From assembly GCA_023846275.1 (NCBI GenBank), contig CM043868.1:4049153-4113152 (forward strand): a stretch of DNA of 64,000 nucleotides. Direction: 5' to 3'. The translations under genes were made by a program, and so were the position numbers. Shown piece after piece: positions 24,400 to 37,701 of this stretch (positions are counted from its first letter, which is position 1; the number at the start of each line of letters is the position of its first letter). Under the pieces are notes generated by a model that was not told the origin of the DNA, did no database searches, and saw nothing but the letters and a program-made list of their open reading frames with translations. Source of the stretch: Vanilla planifolia. Lineage: Eukaryota; Streptophyta; Magnoliopsida; Asparagales; Orchidaceae.

Positions 24400-25620
24400 T
24401 TGTTTTTCTATCTTGAGTTAGCAGGCAATGAGCTGACAATGGCTTTTATAGGATATGGTCCCTTCTAAATTGGAGCAAGTTTATAAAGGTTATTTTTTTT
24501 TCATAATGACATACTTTTGTTAATAAACTAATAGTTTTAGAAGTGAAAACCAAATGTCTAGTCAACATAATGGGTCTAAATAGAGGTGAAATGCACATAT
24601 TTGTTTTCACCATACCAATATGTGTTATCGTGAGGAGGGTGAGTTGAATTACCTATCTAATGAGGAAGTATATTGCCATCAGTTTAGATCAGCGATCCAT
24701 TAGAGTGAATAGTGACATATAGTTTTCATTTTAGAATGAAGTAGTTGTTATGTGTCCAAAGAGCCATATAAATGAGTAGTAGATGAGCAATCATACTTAG
24801 CTAATCATTTCCATATTTATGATGTGTTAAATAAATGTAGGGGATCGTATAGATTCAAAGCAAATGGTAATTAGCATGATACACAAATTATGAAGCCCTC
24901 ATTCTAACATTCAAGTCTGAGTAACATAAACGTAGAGTCCAATTGTCTGAGTTGTATCATCATAGAGGCGCTCTTAGCATTGAGAGATCTCACCTTAAAT
25001 GATTGGTTTTTGATGTGCTCGCAAAAATATTTCTCCATACTTTGCTTTTTGTTAAGTTGATTTAAGCAAGATTTGAGAACTATAGAGTTGAAAAAATGGT
25101 AATTTTCTTATTTCTAAAGGCGTGGTTTGATAAATGCACAAGACACTTGGTGCTTATTAGCCCAATCATTTTTCTTTTCCTTAAGGTGATGCTTTAGAAT
25201 CATAAGTATGCTTTTAATTGTCGTGATTACTTGGCCATTCATTCAAGGATAAGTAAAAAAGACATACTTCAACTATTAACTATATCTTTTATAAAAGGCC
25301 TAAAGTTCTTCTACTTAGAACATGGTTGCATTATAAGTGATGATAGCTGAAGGTGTTCAAAATCTACTTATGCTTACATTGTTAATTGTTTGAATAACAT
25401 GAGGTTTGAACTTGATTCATTTTATGAAATATTCAATAGTGATGAAGGGGAAAGTTCTTTTGCCTTTGTCGATTAGGAATGGGACAAAAAGTCCATACTC
25501 CATATTAAGAAGGGGTAATAAAAGTGACAATTTAAAACTTTGCTACTAGTTTTCAAGGAAGAGGTGCATGAATCTGACACCCTTTATATCACCTTACAAT
25601 ATGAACAATGTCCTTTTGTA
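24400..25620 (-). pseudogene. Gypsy integrase remnant
   Basis: Read on the - strand, pieces resemble the integrase core and C-terminus. They include EYFIKWIKFKP (usual 'DYFTKWVEAEP'), YPXMNGQVITTIKSIL (usual 'HPQ.NGQVE..N..IL') and, near 24430-24490, NLYKLAPI-stop-KGPYPIKAIV (usual 'GKLAPNWEGPY.I'). X marks a stop codon inside the motif. Integrase would insert the element cDNA; the catalytic Asp and Glu residues are not all recoverable. Confidence 0.65.
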
Positions 25621-26049
25621 TTATAGGCTAGAAGACTCATTAATACATACTCTTCACATTCTAATTATGATTGGAGGCATGATTACACACTCAAATAAAT
25701 GAATTAATTCAATAATGTCTTTCACATTGGTGTGATAGGTGCACTTAAGAAAGAAGTCAAACTAAGACTTTTGATAGAGCTACAACTCTATACCATTGGA
25801 TTTGGTGCTAAATCCTCCAAATGTCAAACTTTAAAGAAGGTAAAACGTCACCTTGACCTAAGCTTCCATAGGGTAGATTCAAAAAGAAGACCTCTTTAGA
25901 TGAATTAATAGTCACAAATTCAATATATGATCTCTTGAGAAGAGAGAAGTCTTGTCAATAGTCTTCACTTTTATTCAGTAAATCTACTTCTAAATTATGT
26001 TATTAAGGGATTTAAGTGAGATTTACTTGATCAAGATTGTGAAGGAGAT

Positions 26050-26230
26050 GTTGAGGTCGCCTTTTATAGGCCTTGGGAATTGGTCATGTTTTATTGAATA
26101 AGCCAAATGCCTAGCTAATAATTAAATAAGGGTCATTAGAGATTATAAGAAGCTTAGCTTATAGCTCTAATGCAAACTTCAAACTAGTAGTCAATACTTC
26201 ATATTCAGCTTAGTTGTTAGTGAGAAGAAA
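26050..26230 (-). pseudogene. Gypsy RNase H remnant, TNNEAEYE type
   Basis: The - strand reads LTNN-stop-AEYEVLTTSLKFALEL-stop-AKLLIISNDPYLI. This matches the plant 'TNNEAEYEAL..GL..A..LGA..L.I..DS.L' pattern with two stop codons. It sits between RT and integrase, as the second (archaeal-type) RNase H does in Tat/Ogre elements. Confidence 0.7.
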
Positions 26231-26706
26231 ATTGATTTCTATACTTTTATTCAGAATAACTTTTTTTAACTAAGTAGGGAAAACCTAATGCCATAGAATT
26301 CTCACTCTAAAACTTTGACAGATTTGTAAAAAATCTAATGGCTTAAACTTGAGCTACCCTTCATTAAGAAGTCATTATGAGTTTGTGACTTGGGTAAAGC
26401 TTAAGAAACAATGATCAATTCAAAGTAACTAAGCATAATTACCTAACTTTTGAAATCTTTTTAAGAAATCTATTAATAAAATGGTATGCTTTTGAGATTT
26501 ATAGTAAACACATTAATGGTATGGGATTACAAATATTAGTATAGTTAATGAGTTAACAGAAGTAGAACTAGTTCTAGCTCAAAAGGAGGGATCACTTTGT
26601 CTCTACATCATTTAAGGTATGTTAGACAATAGATTAGGAATTGAATATGGCTAGCTTCCCAAATAAGAATGAGTTAATAATTAAGCTCAAAGTTGAAAGA
26701 TAGATA

Positions 26707-28841
26707 TGTTATAAATTATGGGAGTGTGATGTCCATAAGTGTGTGATAAATTGTGTAAACTTATTTTTAAGAAAAAGTAAAATCACAAATGACTTTGTAT
26801 TGAAATAATTATAAGCTTTTTTATCTTATTAACTATTATAATTCTTCTTTTTAAAAAATATTATTAAATTTTACAAAACTAGTTGTGTTGTAGCATAAGT
26901 AAAGAAAAGTGCACATGAAGAGTTTCAAGTGGTTTAATCTAAACTCAGATCTACATCCACCCTCAACCAAATGGTTAAAAAATCTACTAAACATTAGGTT
27001 AATTAAAGCCTATAACACTAGTTTAATAAAATCTTATAAATTAACTTAGTAAAAGACTACAACACTAACATGATAAAAGTGTACAAAAAATAACCTAATC
27101 AATGCCTACATAATGGCTTAATAAAATCCAACAAAACAAATAGCAATTAAAGATCCCAACAATTAAAAAAATAAACAAAATAAAGTTGAATATAATTATT
27201 CATATAACTATTAAATAATTAAATTAGAGGCATACTATAATAATATAAAAAGATATGTAATAAAGCTTAAAGAAAAAACTAAAGAGTATTGTCTAGATTA
27301 GCTCAATGAAATGATTCTTGGCATGATGACCAATGAAGAGAAAAGAAATAACCCTTCTTTCTTCAAATCCTTGTCAAGTGTATGATGATTATCATGGAGA
27401 TATCTTTCAAGTAATAAGCAGGTGAAGTATTACATATTCTATCATATTTGGATGCCTTTATATACTCTTAAGAATGTTCTCCAATTTCTTAAAGACACCT
27501 TAAACTAGAGAAGTGAAAAATAGTCAAATTAGTTGTTATCAGATCTTGAACTGATTGTACCACACAATCCAATAGATCATATAAGTAGGACACACCACTA
27601 ACCACATCATCTAATCAATCACCAACTTTCGATTAGTTCATTTTCATTATGAAAAGTGGATATATAACCATGGTGTGGATATCATATGCTACATCAAGAA
27701 CAAAACTACATAAAGTTAAATTTTGAGCTTTTAGAGAAATATTTACAGTGTAGGATTTTATACTGTGATATGTGCTATGACAAACTTATTTTCACTAATC
27801 ATAAAGTATCATATTGGTATAATAATTATTTCATACTTCTATGATACAAAACTATGAAATATTTCTAAAACTAAGTTCTCAGTTGAAATGGTGTCATACT
27901 ATATGAAATGTTATTATACTGTATGATAGAAAATGACACTAACAACCTATGTCCTTAACTCTCACAAGACACAAATGGATCATACAAGTATGATGATTAT
28001 CATCATATTTTATGACTATGGTTGGCTCCACACTTGGTGTCATATCATTTGATATAAGGATTGTACTTGTATATAATACAAAAAATTCTCATTTTTATCA
28101 TCACTTGGTTTGATCTCTTGTGTAATCCTTCTATTGAATATATCATACTAGTATTGAAGGTAATATCATATTGTACAAACGTTAATAATACTAAACTTGA
28201 GACCAAACCTCTCAACTAATTGATTAATGTGTGGCATGATAGGGGTATCACACCAATGTAATAAGTGTAAAATAGCCATATTATATAGGAATGCCCTCAG
28301 CTAATGCTTTGTCCAATCTAACTAATAACTTTTTGTACTATATAATTGGTTTGAAAATGATTAGTTCAACAATGGAAAATGATGCTCAATCTAATCGAAA
28401 TATTTATTGATAATACTGTACAATATATTTATCATACAAGGATGATTAGCTTAACTAACATAAAGTTCACTTAATTTAATTTTTTTCAAATCTAACTTGA
28501 TTAAGCCTTAACACATGATAAAATTCACTATGAATGTAATGTTTTAAGATAAGTACATATGTAAAATAAGGTGAAATACATGCTTTAAGAAATTTCTAAG
28601 CATCTTAAGTAAATTATTATAGGTTTTTTATTCTGATTATCAAAATAAAAAGAGTCAATAAAGATCTTTTCTCCTTATATTGCTTAAGATTATGTTTCTT
28701 TTCATGCTAGTTATAGTTCATTAAGCTCCTCAAGTCACATGATCAAGCCCTCCATAATGCATAATAGCTTTTGAGATACTTAATATAAAATTAATATTTA
28801 AGAAAATTATTAATAAACATAATATAATGGTTTTGTTATCA
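26707..28841 (-). mobile_element. Family B copia-type LTR nested in gypsy element
   Basis: The left edge TGTTATAAATT...GTGTGATGTCCATAAG matches the left edge of the LTR beside the copia gag at 61595. The right edge (TAATGGTTTTGTTATCATCA) matches 54249, 56282 and 63628. Read on the - strand it begins TGATAACAAAACCATTAT. No protein domain lies inside, so it looks like a solo LTR inserted between the RT and RNase H remnants. I could not identify a convincing target-site duplication. A perfect palindrome ATCATACAAGTATGAT lies at 27979-27994. Confidence 0.65.
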
Positions 28842-29199
28842 TCAAATAAGTGGTACAGGTCAATAGTACAATAAGATGGACAAGGATTCTCTTAAGATTA
28901 GATTGTTTTCGATAGTAGATCCAAATATATTATCTTTGAGCTCCTAAAAGGATTTTTCATCATTTTATTAACCAGTGAATCCTAGACTTTTTTAAAAGTA
29001 GCTTGAAACCTTACTTAAAGATAAAATGGTTGAATTCATTAAATCTCTTTGTGGAGGTTGAATATCTTAATTGGCATTTAGAGAGGTCATATTTACAAGA
29101 TCTCAAAACTTATCTAGATTTGCTTTAACCCCTTCTCTCATCACTATAAAATAAAGGAAATTATTAATAGAGCCACTGATAATGTTTTTAAGGAAGTTC

Positions 29200-29645
29200 G
29201 ATCTCATGCTGAATTTCTTATAATTCTCATAAGTTTTTTTAGGTATTGTAAGTAAGCTTCAAAGAATTAAATTTTCACCAAGAGATTATCTACACAAAAT
29301 TTATATTTTTGTCTCTTTTGTTCTAAAATATGGTATAAATAATCTTTGTAGATAGATCTATAATTTTTAAGGTCAAAAGGTATAAATTTATGGAAAAAAA
29401 GAATAAGTTAGTTATATATAAGAAATTCTTTCCTTATTCTCTTCAACCATTGTGATTTGATGATAGCAAAAAGAAAAGCATTCAAGAAACTAAAATAAAT
29501 AAATCTTATAGTTAAATCCATGAGATCATATATTCATTAAAGAGGATAGAAGATTTTTGAACTAATATGATTATGATCCATATAATTAATGCACATGTGT
29601 CACATGACACTATCCTTCTTCACTAGAATTACCTTAGCAAGTGAC
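29200..29645 (-). pseudogene. Gypsy reverse transcriptase remnant
   Basis: One - strand frame reads AKVILVKKDSVM-stop-HMCINYMDHNH, then KIFYPL, IYDLMDL and FSFLNAF. This parallels the plant gypsy RT run 'VVLVKK...WRMC(I/V)DYTDLN', 'D.(F/Y)PLP.ID.L' and 'LSF(M/L)DA'. Further along come PFDLKNYRSIYKDYLYHI (usual 'PFGLKNAGATYQRL...') and CVDNLLVK, the relic of the catalytic YVDD box with the second Asp changed to Asn. Several stops and indels make it inactive. Confidence 0.8.
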
Positions 29646-30263
29646 TCTAATTATAATACCAAGGGAACAAAATTTGCCTCCAATAGTTAGAAAATATCTT
29701 CCTTGATTACAGCTTGCACCTTGAGACCAATGGCTCACTTCTTTAGCTACATATCTAAGAGCTTAAGGTCTATATTAGAATTGTTGTGAGGTCACACTAT
29801 CAATATGAGTAATTCATAAGACAAAATGCGTAAAGATTTAAAGATACTCAACCAAAACATTTAGGGTGGTCAACCTTTCTTTCTTCTTAAGATATGAAGA
29901 TATTTTTACAATCTTAATAATTTAGAATTATCAAGAGGAAAGAGGATACAAGATGAGATAGTGTTTATGAAGACAATACTAGAAGTTCAACTATCGAGGG
30001 CCTTGAAAGTGTATTTTTTTATATTTTGGTAATATCACTTTTACTTGAGAACATCCACTTGTATTTTAATGATGCTTATTTGAGAGTTGAACTTGTTGCA
30101 CCAGTTGGGCATCAAGACAGCCATCCCAAACTTATTCATCATTGTTCAATGCAAAATGGCATTATAAGAGGGAATGACTATTACTGAGAAGACTACCATG
30201 TGAATGACTATACTTGAGGGTTCTTAATATTATGAACAAGTTAATAATACCTTATGGCTTCTT

Positions 30264-30509
30264 TTAATTTCCTGAGAAGCTTATGAGGGAACTAGCAGAA
30301 GGAAGGAAAAGGCTTGGAATGATATAAATCTTATTAAGATCATTACGAAAGTGGAGTTGAAAATTGGATGAACATCTGGTGATCTTGACATTATTCATTA
30401 TCACATAATTGATGAAAGCATCATCATAATGGTTGCTAAGTGGAGGTAGATCTGTGAAACCAAAAGAAGTTGAAGCTTGGTTAACACATTTAGTGGTTAT
30501 GTTGAGCAT
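30264..30509 (-). pseudogene. Gypsy protease-region remnant
   Basis: An 81-codon open frame includes GFTDLPPLSNHYDDAFINYV and NNVKITRCSSNFQ. In Tat-like elements the sequence before the aspartic protease active site reads 'F...DLP..G..HN.AL.I', then 'V.RVLID.GS'. The catalytic Asp-Ser/Gly motif is lost. The position between gag and RT supports the call. It is not an independent gene. Confidence 0.5.
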
Positions 30510-31029
30510 TACATTCTTCTTAATGGTATTTAGAGTTGACCTCTAGAAGTAAATGTCATTCTTGCATATATAATATACATTATTTTGGCCAAAGCCTTGC
30601 CCATATCTTTGGACATTAATAGTAAGGCTTGGTTATCTTCTTTAGCTTAAGATATGATGTTAATAATTAGCAACCTTTGAACATTGGAAGCAAAAAAAGA
30701 TTTTGGATTCTTAATTAGCCTCTTAATCATGGATTTTAGAGTTCCACATTTAAACATAAAGTGGCCATGCTCCTTGTAAGGCTTTCAAAACTTGGACTTG
30801 TCTTTATTATTACCTAATAGAGGCATTGGTTTTTTATGTAGGCCTTCTTTCTTTATTACTATCAATTTCTTTTTGTGGGAGGAATTTAAGGGCACTTTAG
30901 ATTGCAAAGTTGGGATGTAACAAGGGTAAATCACTCTTCGAGGGACTCCTTAATGAAAGCCTCAGTTAAGCATTTTTGTTGATGTTTGCTTGGGCTTAGA
31001 GGCAAAGATGCCATTCTTATGGAACTTCT

Positions 31030-31430
31030 CGATTTAGAAGTGGAAAAATCTTCTTCATTAAAGAAGATTGCCTTATTGAAGTTCTTCTAGAGTGACCTTT
31101 GAGTGTGTTGAATTAAGAATTTCATGGAAACTGCTAGGATTGAGTGGCCTAATAAGAGTATTTAGAGTTAAGCATAAGCCTTCCTAATCTACTTCTTTGA
31201 GGGTGACTTTGAAGTGTTGGAGAAAAGCTTAAAGGGGCTTAGATTTAAATTGCCTCAAATTAAGAGAAGACTTGGAAACCATCTTAAGCCTTATGTAACT
31301 AGTTGAGGAAGAAATTAATTCTCTTAAATTGAACAAAAAAATAGATCGATTTGGGTGGCAATATTCAGAACCACTTCAAGTACAAATCTTTTAGAAGGAT
31401 AGAGAAAATTTTACCTTTTAAGACAAGGTA
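31030..31430 (-). pseudogene. Gypsy gag remnant
   Basis: The - strand contains LKWF-stop-ILPPKSIYFFVQFKRINFF, resembling the 'RWF..LPP.SI.SF.QL...F...F' block of plant gypsy Gag. After a shift comes SLNLRQFKSKPL with HFKV, like the 'L..LRQ...E.L..Y..RF' block. It is broken by frameshifts. Confidence 0.6.
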
Positions 31431-31599
31431 ATGAAAACCTTGAACTCCCTAAGAAAAGCATAAGAGTTTAACTTACCATGAGAGGAAGATGGCAAGTGAA
31501 GCTATGTCGAAGGAGGTGTAGATAGAATTTCTTTTGAGAATTGGGGAATTTCTTCAATGACATTTTTGAGAATAAGAAAATTTTTTCAATGATATTGAA

Positions 31600-32500
31600 T
31601 TACTAAGAGTGTGTAAATCTCATAAGATGGGATGAATTATCCATTTTAAAATATTTTTATAAATTTTATTTTTAGATCATATTTATTTTTCAAATAGTTT
31701 TATAGAAATAATTTTATTTTTATAGAAAATCTTGATATTTAAATTTTTATATATATATTTTTTAATTTTTATAATTAAGAAAAATGGAAATAAAAAGTGA
31801 GAAAAGTAACCATAAGTTTTAGGTGATTTAGTTCAATCTAAAATCTACGTCCACTCCCAACTTTTATTAGAAAAAACACCACTACTAGAAAAATTATAAC
31901 TTAAGGATTTTTCATACATTTGACCTTCAATATACTTGATACTTTTTTTATAGTTCACCTCTAACCTAATTAAAGTTTAGTTTTACAGTTCAACTTTAAT
32001 CTATTAGCTTTTGTGGGTTCAATTATAACCTGAGATTTTGTGAACTCTACCCTAACACAATTGTTTTATAAAACCAAATTGAACTTGGGCTTTCACAAAT
32101 ACTGAGTTATCCAACCCAAAGAAAAAAAGAAAAATATAAGAAGATTTATTTTTTGATAAAAATAAGTAAATTCATATACTTATTAATGAAATAAATCTAG
32201 ATGTAGAGCTCAAAATTATGAAGAAAAATGAGAAAATAAAATCTTATTGGTGTTAAAATAAGTTAGAAGAATTTAAAATTTTGAGAAGTACTTAGGCAAA
32301 ATATGTTATCTAACGATTTTACACCAATAGAATATTTTACAATTCTTTATTGAGATCTTAAATATTGGTTTGTGTTTATTAGCTATTTCATTTATAATGG
32401 TTAGGTTTTTATAGCAATCATTTGATCATAGATCTTAAAAAATGCTTTCATAAGCTACAACCAAACAACTTAAAATGTATCTTATAATCAACTTAAAAAA
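31600..32500 (-). repeat. Candidate 5' LTR of the gypsy element
   Basis: This lies just upstream of gag in element orientation. Part of it (around 31820-31860, with GTTTTAGGTGATTTAGTTCAATC and CTACGTCCACTCCC) resembles 26920-26970 in the nested LTR, so the two share sequence or belong to related LTRs. Termini are not clear. Confidence 0.4.
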
Positions 32501-35500
32501 ATTTCTTCTAAAATGACTACACAACAAAAAATAATGGCAAATTAAATCGCCATTAAGTGGATTAACCAAAGTAGTTTGATCCAACTGAAGGGGATTTGTG
32601 CCATTAGATCAGAGAATATAAAAGTGAATAAGTTATGGATGATTAGATTAATGTAGATTAAATATGGGCTATCTAATCACATCAGATGAGATTTGGATCA
32701 TTTAATTCATTAACAGGAAAGGTGAGAATGATCTCATTCATGAAATTAAAAATAGAGATCTTTGAGCCACTTGATTCAAGAATAAGTTATTTGATAGTGA
32801 AAAAAGAATGCTAACCATTCGATAAAATCAGATGAGATTTTAGATGTCTAATTGGAGCCATGGAATAAGAATTACACACGAGTGAACTCGTAGCCATCCA
32901 ATTAATGATTGAATGGATAGAATTCGTGCATGCTTTGGTGCTAAGGCATTAGATTTGGGAAAACATTTTAATATGACATAGCATGGTATCCAAAGTTTTT
33001 ACTCATCATAATAGCTTTAGTGCATGAGTACTGTGAGCAGAAACATAAGGTTGGCTCCATCATTATGCACTTAGGATTTCATCATCTGAGCCAATCATGC
33101 ATATAGGTTTAAAAAAATTATGGGTCTAACATGACCCATTGCAAACTTGTTCAAATTTTATTCAGCTGGATCCTTCCTTTGCCTTATCCCATCTGGAATT
33201 AGGGCTACACATTAATCGACATTAGGTTTAACTTGACTTGGTTTCTATAGTCTCCTAACTCAAGGCTTCCTAGACCCGCTTGAGCTTGATCAGCCTAATT
33301 ACTTTTCACTTGGGCCAAGCTTAATGTTGTGGCTTAGGATATAATTTTTTTAAGTATGAAAATTAATAAAAATATTTTTTTAGTTTAACCAAAATTTAAT
33401 AATTGAATTAACATGAAATTTGGTAAAGATGCATAAGTAGGATTTAATCAAAGAAAATTTTAAGTGATTAAAAAATGGTTTCTTAAATGTTTTCTAAATC
33501 AAGAAAAGGATCAAACACTTTAGATGCTAAGTGGGATTTGAAAGTTATATGAATATAGAGATGTGTCTGTTAATATTCTATTTCATAAAAGGAAAATCTT
33601 TTCAAATTTTATGTGAATTTCCTCATTCATTAAGGTCTGCTAAATACTCTAATATTCTTTGAATACCACCAGTTCATCATCTTCAAAATTGCATAACTTG
33701 TTTCTTAAAAACTAAACCTAATTCATATGAAACAAACCCACTAGAACAAAATTTTAAATTTTTATGACTTGACTCATCAAACTCAAGGCTGACCTAATAG
33801 ACATATGGAACTTTTATATCTAGAAGAGTTGAGATTTCTCATGAAAATGATATAAAATTTGCAAATAGGTGATGGAACATGAAGCTTATAGAGTATTTAA
33901 TTGAGAATAAGTTTGAAAAAGGGTAATGGATTGAAGAGAGTTAGAGGGCTTTACACTATATGTCAATGGTAAAGTACTAATAAGATGACATTAAGGATTA
34001 ATATGTAATATAAATTTATTAAAGTAAAAAATTGTTATATTATTGACCCCTAGTTATAGTACTTTGTTTGATGATAACAAATCTTAAGTATTTTTAAATA
34101 AATATTTAGATGTTAGGTAGCTTATGCTCATATTCATAGGAGAACTAAAATAAAAAAATGAGTGAATATCAAATCCTATGAAGAATATTTTGGTTGAAAT
34201 GATAAATAACCAAAAGATATATTTTGAATTTAATTTTAGGTATTTTAATTTTATTTTAATTAGAATATTAATCTCGATTGAAATATTTATTATAAGATAC
34301 ATAAATTAAATTAAAATTAATTACCTTCAAATAATATTTAGGTTTTTTAATATCTTTAATCTATCTGATCTTTATCATCAATTTTAATCATATCTTTGAA
34401 ATTCTTAATTAACCCACAGCAAAAATAATGTAGTATTAATTTGTAAAAATTTTCAACTTATCGTAAACCTATTCTCCATAGCAAAGTGCCTTAGGTTAAT
34501 GAATGGTCAGTTAATGGGTTGAGAAATGAGTCCTCAACCTCGATTAAATAAATTGTGATGAAATAGGTTGTTAATCCCACTTCTATAAGTTACTTAAATC
34601 ATTGATTATATGGGTAATGACATCCTGAGTGAACCAGGGGGCAGCAAACCCCAAGAAGCTAATTTTAAAGATCATGTAAAGCTTTAAAAACATAATTTCT
34701 TTGTTCTAGTTTGTAATGTGGGAATAAACCAAAGCCTTATTTTAGCACATGTTTTCAAATTATGAGAGTATCCAGAGCCATTTGATTATGCAATTTTATG
34801 ATAGAATGATCCTGATCTACTATGTGTATTTATAATTCCTATTTGTATCCTCCATTAAATCGTGTTATATTGTGATTGCATAGTATATGTTTCTTCCACA
34901 TGTAGGATCAACCTTGATCCATTCGATCTGGATTCAGATCTCATGATTCTGATCAAATCTTATTTCTAAACGGTCCAATCAAAGTTCATCCATGTGATCA
35001 TCCAATTTTTGAATTCAAACAGCCGTAGATTGTTTCAATCCAATGGCTCCTAAAACACGATTCTTTTAGTCATTAGGTATTTTAATTAAATATTAATTTT
35101 TAAATTAAATATATGAGTGATGAAAGTTGTAATAGCTAATAAACTTGTTTGGTAAGTATTTTTAGCTATTAGAATGTCTAAAAATAGGAGAAATCTTGAA
35201 CAAAATTTAGAGAAAAATTTTAATGCAATGTAAAGAAAAGTTTCAAGCCATAACATTCAATCTGTTAGTAGCCCGTTCTCTTTAGCACTTTCATATGCTA
35301 TTGTGCCCTTTAGTCATCAAAGTTCTAAAATTCTGTTTCTATTCAAATCAACTAAGTTATTAATTTTATTTATTTCTAATTGATTTAATTAAAATACTTG
35401 TTTTCACATTAATTATTTTTAAGTATAAAATTTTATTTGTAATAATTTCAAATTTATGTTGTTGAATATTTCACTTTTATTATCATTTTATTATAGAGCC

Positions 35501-36230
35501 ATTTTAGCCTATCTCATTTATTTTATTACTATGAGAGTTTAGCTTACTTATCTTTTTGGCAAAAGGCTTATATTTAATGTTAGTTTTCCTTGACTTTTAT
35601 TGAGGGACATAGACTTAGTTTTAAGTCAAACCATCCAAAAATTATTAGGTTATATTTTTAATTATTATTTTATTTATTATTTTATTTATTATTTTATTTA
35701 TTATTTTATAATTTTTTATAAAAAATTATTATTAAAAATATTAACATGTTTTAAATTATAATTAAAATCTATATAAAATTATTTTTAGAGATTTGTTAAA
35801 CTTACTAAAATTATTTCAAAATATTTTATTAAAATTTTTTATTAAAAATTGAAATTTTTATTTCTAATAATTTGCCAAACACTTATTGTACTAATCAAAG
35901 ATTAAGTGAAAAGCTTTAAGAGATTTAAAGGTGGCCTAAGAGCCACTTATTTGAAGAATGGTTTGATGTTTTCCATTAATAAAGTGATTATATCATATTT
36001 GAGTTACCTTATTATCAATGTAAGAAGAATGATGAGAGCATTCATGAAGATTTCAATTATTGATAAAATAGATAAAACTAAATATTAAAAGAATGAGAGG
36101 GCTATAAGGCTTGAGATAGTTGAGAGATGCATAGAACTCTATCTCTTCTTAAACATGAGGTTTAAGAGATTCCCTCTTAAAGAACAAAGTTTTACCTTAT
36201 TTGATTCTCATTTTTGATTATTTATTCATT
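32500..36230. other. AT-rich relics, no gene
   Basis: No domain is recognised. At about 34060 TTTGATGATAACAAATCTTA resembles the start of copia LTRs in + orientation. The following 34450-35080 stretch, with GATCAACCTTGATCC (34907), looks like LTR or 3' untranslated repeat DNA. A low-complexity block sits at 35664-35710. The 60-72-aa open frames at 34084-34302 and 35906-36088 are Lys/Ile-rich chance frames. Confidence 0.4.
35664..35710. repeat. 12-bp tandem repeat ATTATTTTATTT
   Basis: Nearly four consecutive copies of ATTATTTTATTT. It is a simple AT-rich microsatellite-like run with no further implication. Confidence 0.85.
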
Positions 36231-37430
36231 CTTATAGATTCTGCCAAAAAAATGTTGACATAGAATTTTGATTAAGAATCTTAGATATATAGTTACAAAG
36301 CAAAGAGAGAGAGAGTTAAGATCATCACAAGTTGTAGATAACCATTGAAAAAGAAAGGAAAGAAAAGAAAATAAGTCATATCTTTTTTTGACATCCTAAT
36401 CTTATTATGTTGAGATGTTGTCCTCATAAGTTGCTCCATCTTGACCCTAAATGGATTTGTCCTTCTAAAGAGTTTTCTTCTTTTATTTCCCATTCTAATA
36501 TTACTCTCAACATAACATGTTTAAATATTTAATCTTCATAGGATACAACTAGGTTTTGTCTTAAAAGGCTTTTTAAGATCTCATAATAATGTTATCTTAT
36601 ATAAAGACTAGTATCTCTCTCTCTCAGTAGTTAATAAAGGATAATTCATTCTTATACCTTAGAAGCATTACAAAATAATCACACTTTATCTAATGATTCT
36701 TTTCTTAGGACATTACCTGACGTTTATTGCCCATCATCTTTTTGTGTTACAAGCCCACCAACTTCCACTTAGTTCTTTCTTAAATCATATTAATTTACTA
36801 GAATGTTACCTTTGATATCATAAGTGTGATATTTTTGTCTTACTATATTAAGATATTATCACTTTAATTACTATCTTGACCTTAGTAGGTTTTATCCTTC
36901 TCAAATGACTTTCTCTCTTGGTTACTCATCCAAATACTATTCCAATAACATGTTTCACCATAGAGTTCTTATGGAATGCATGAGAGTTTTTCCCTTGAAT
37001 AATATCACATCTTTAAACTATAATATCTTATGTAAAAACCAAAATATTTTCCTTTGTAGCTAATGTGAGATAATTCATCTCTACACTCTCAGAAGTCATG
37101 CATGGGTGCTACTGCTTATTTAGTGATTTCTTTCTCAGGACATCACCTAGCATTCACTCCCTACCCTTTTTGGATGTTATACTTTACTTCACTGAGAACA
37201 TTAAGGATTTATATTTGTTATCTTGTTGGTTACTTAATTGTTAAAGTAAGTGGCTCATAAGAGAGTTATTGTCATGTTATCAATAATGATTTAATTTTTA
37301 GGATTGGTGCATGCATGGGGAAGTTATTATTATTTCCATCACCTTGATAATTATTTATCTACTTGAGGTGAAATTGTGCCCCTTTATTCACATGGCTTGG
37401 ACTCAAGTATCTTACCTGTGCATACAAGCA
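36230..37430 (+). repeat. Repeat family C fragment
   Basis: Starts like family C at 15240 and 20020: AATCTTAGATATATAGTTACAAAG, then GAGAGAGAGAGTTAAGATCATCACAA, and a GATAACCA block in place of GATGACCAAGG. It then diverges into AT-rich sequence up to the duplicated upstream region of peptide gene 2. The open frame 36293-36493 (- strand) is a shadow. Confidence 0.45.
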
Positions 37431-37469
37431 AAGCGTACCTTTTAACAAACAAATTCTATTGGAAAACTG

Positions 37470-37701
37470 ATAGCTTCAAATTCTTGGCTTGGAAGAGAAG
37501 CAACAGAAACTATTGAGTAGTCTTCGTGACAGTTTCATCCCAATTTGTAATTCTGACCATTTGACGATTGACACCACAGTTTTCTCGAGTAAGCTGTGAA
37601 TTCTATCTAATCGTTAAAATAGGACAAAAAATACCCTGAAATTTATTAAATACAGGGGTATTTCTGCACACATTACTCGTAGTTTGTTTTTGGAGGAAGA
37701 G
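37470..37701 (+). promoter_or_regulatory. Upstream region of peptide gene 2
   Basis: Alignable with 9190-9452: GAGAAGCAACAG, CATCCCAATTTGTAATTCTGA, ACGATTGAC, GTAAGCTGTGAATTC, ATCTAATCGTTAAAATA. A TATA-like TTATTAAATA lies at 37643-37652, about 50 bp before the ATG. TTGAC cores occur at 37561 and 37568, the second within the conserved ACGATTGAC. Homology fades left of about 37470, which marks the edge of the duplication. Confidence 0.55.

Larger units (their letters stand above)
24380..31550 (-). mobile_element. Decayed Ty3/gypsy element, Tat/Ogre-like
   Basis: Remnants of gag, protease, reverse transcriptase, an RNase H of the TNNEAEYE type and integrase lie in the usual gypsy order on the - strand. 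All are broken by stops and frameshifts. The RT block in the 'C(I/V)DY.DLN.....D.(F/Y)PL' style and the extra RNase H point to the Tat/Ogre branch. The body is interrupted by a family B LTR at about 26707-28841. Left of it lies the 62-63-bp minisatellite, and to the right a candidate 5' LTR at 31600-32500. It cannot encode functional protein. Confidence 0.75.

Noticed and set aside
30264-30509. Independent small gene with 81 codons
   Set aside because: Sequence and position fit the protease region of the decayed gypsy element, so it was listed as a pseudogene fragment.
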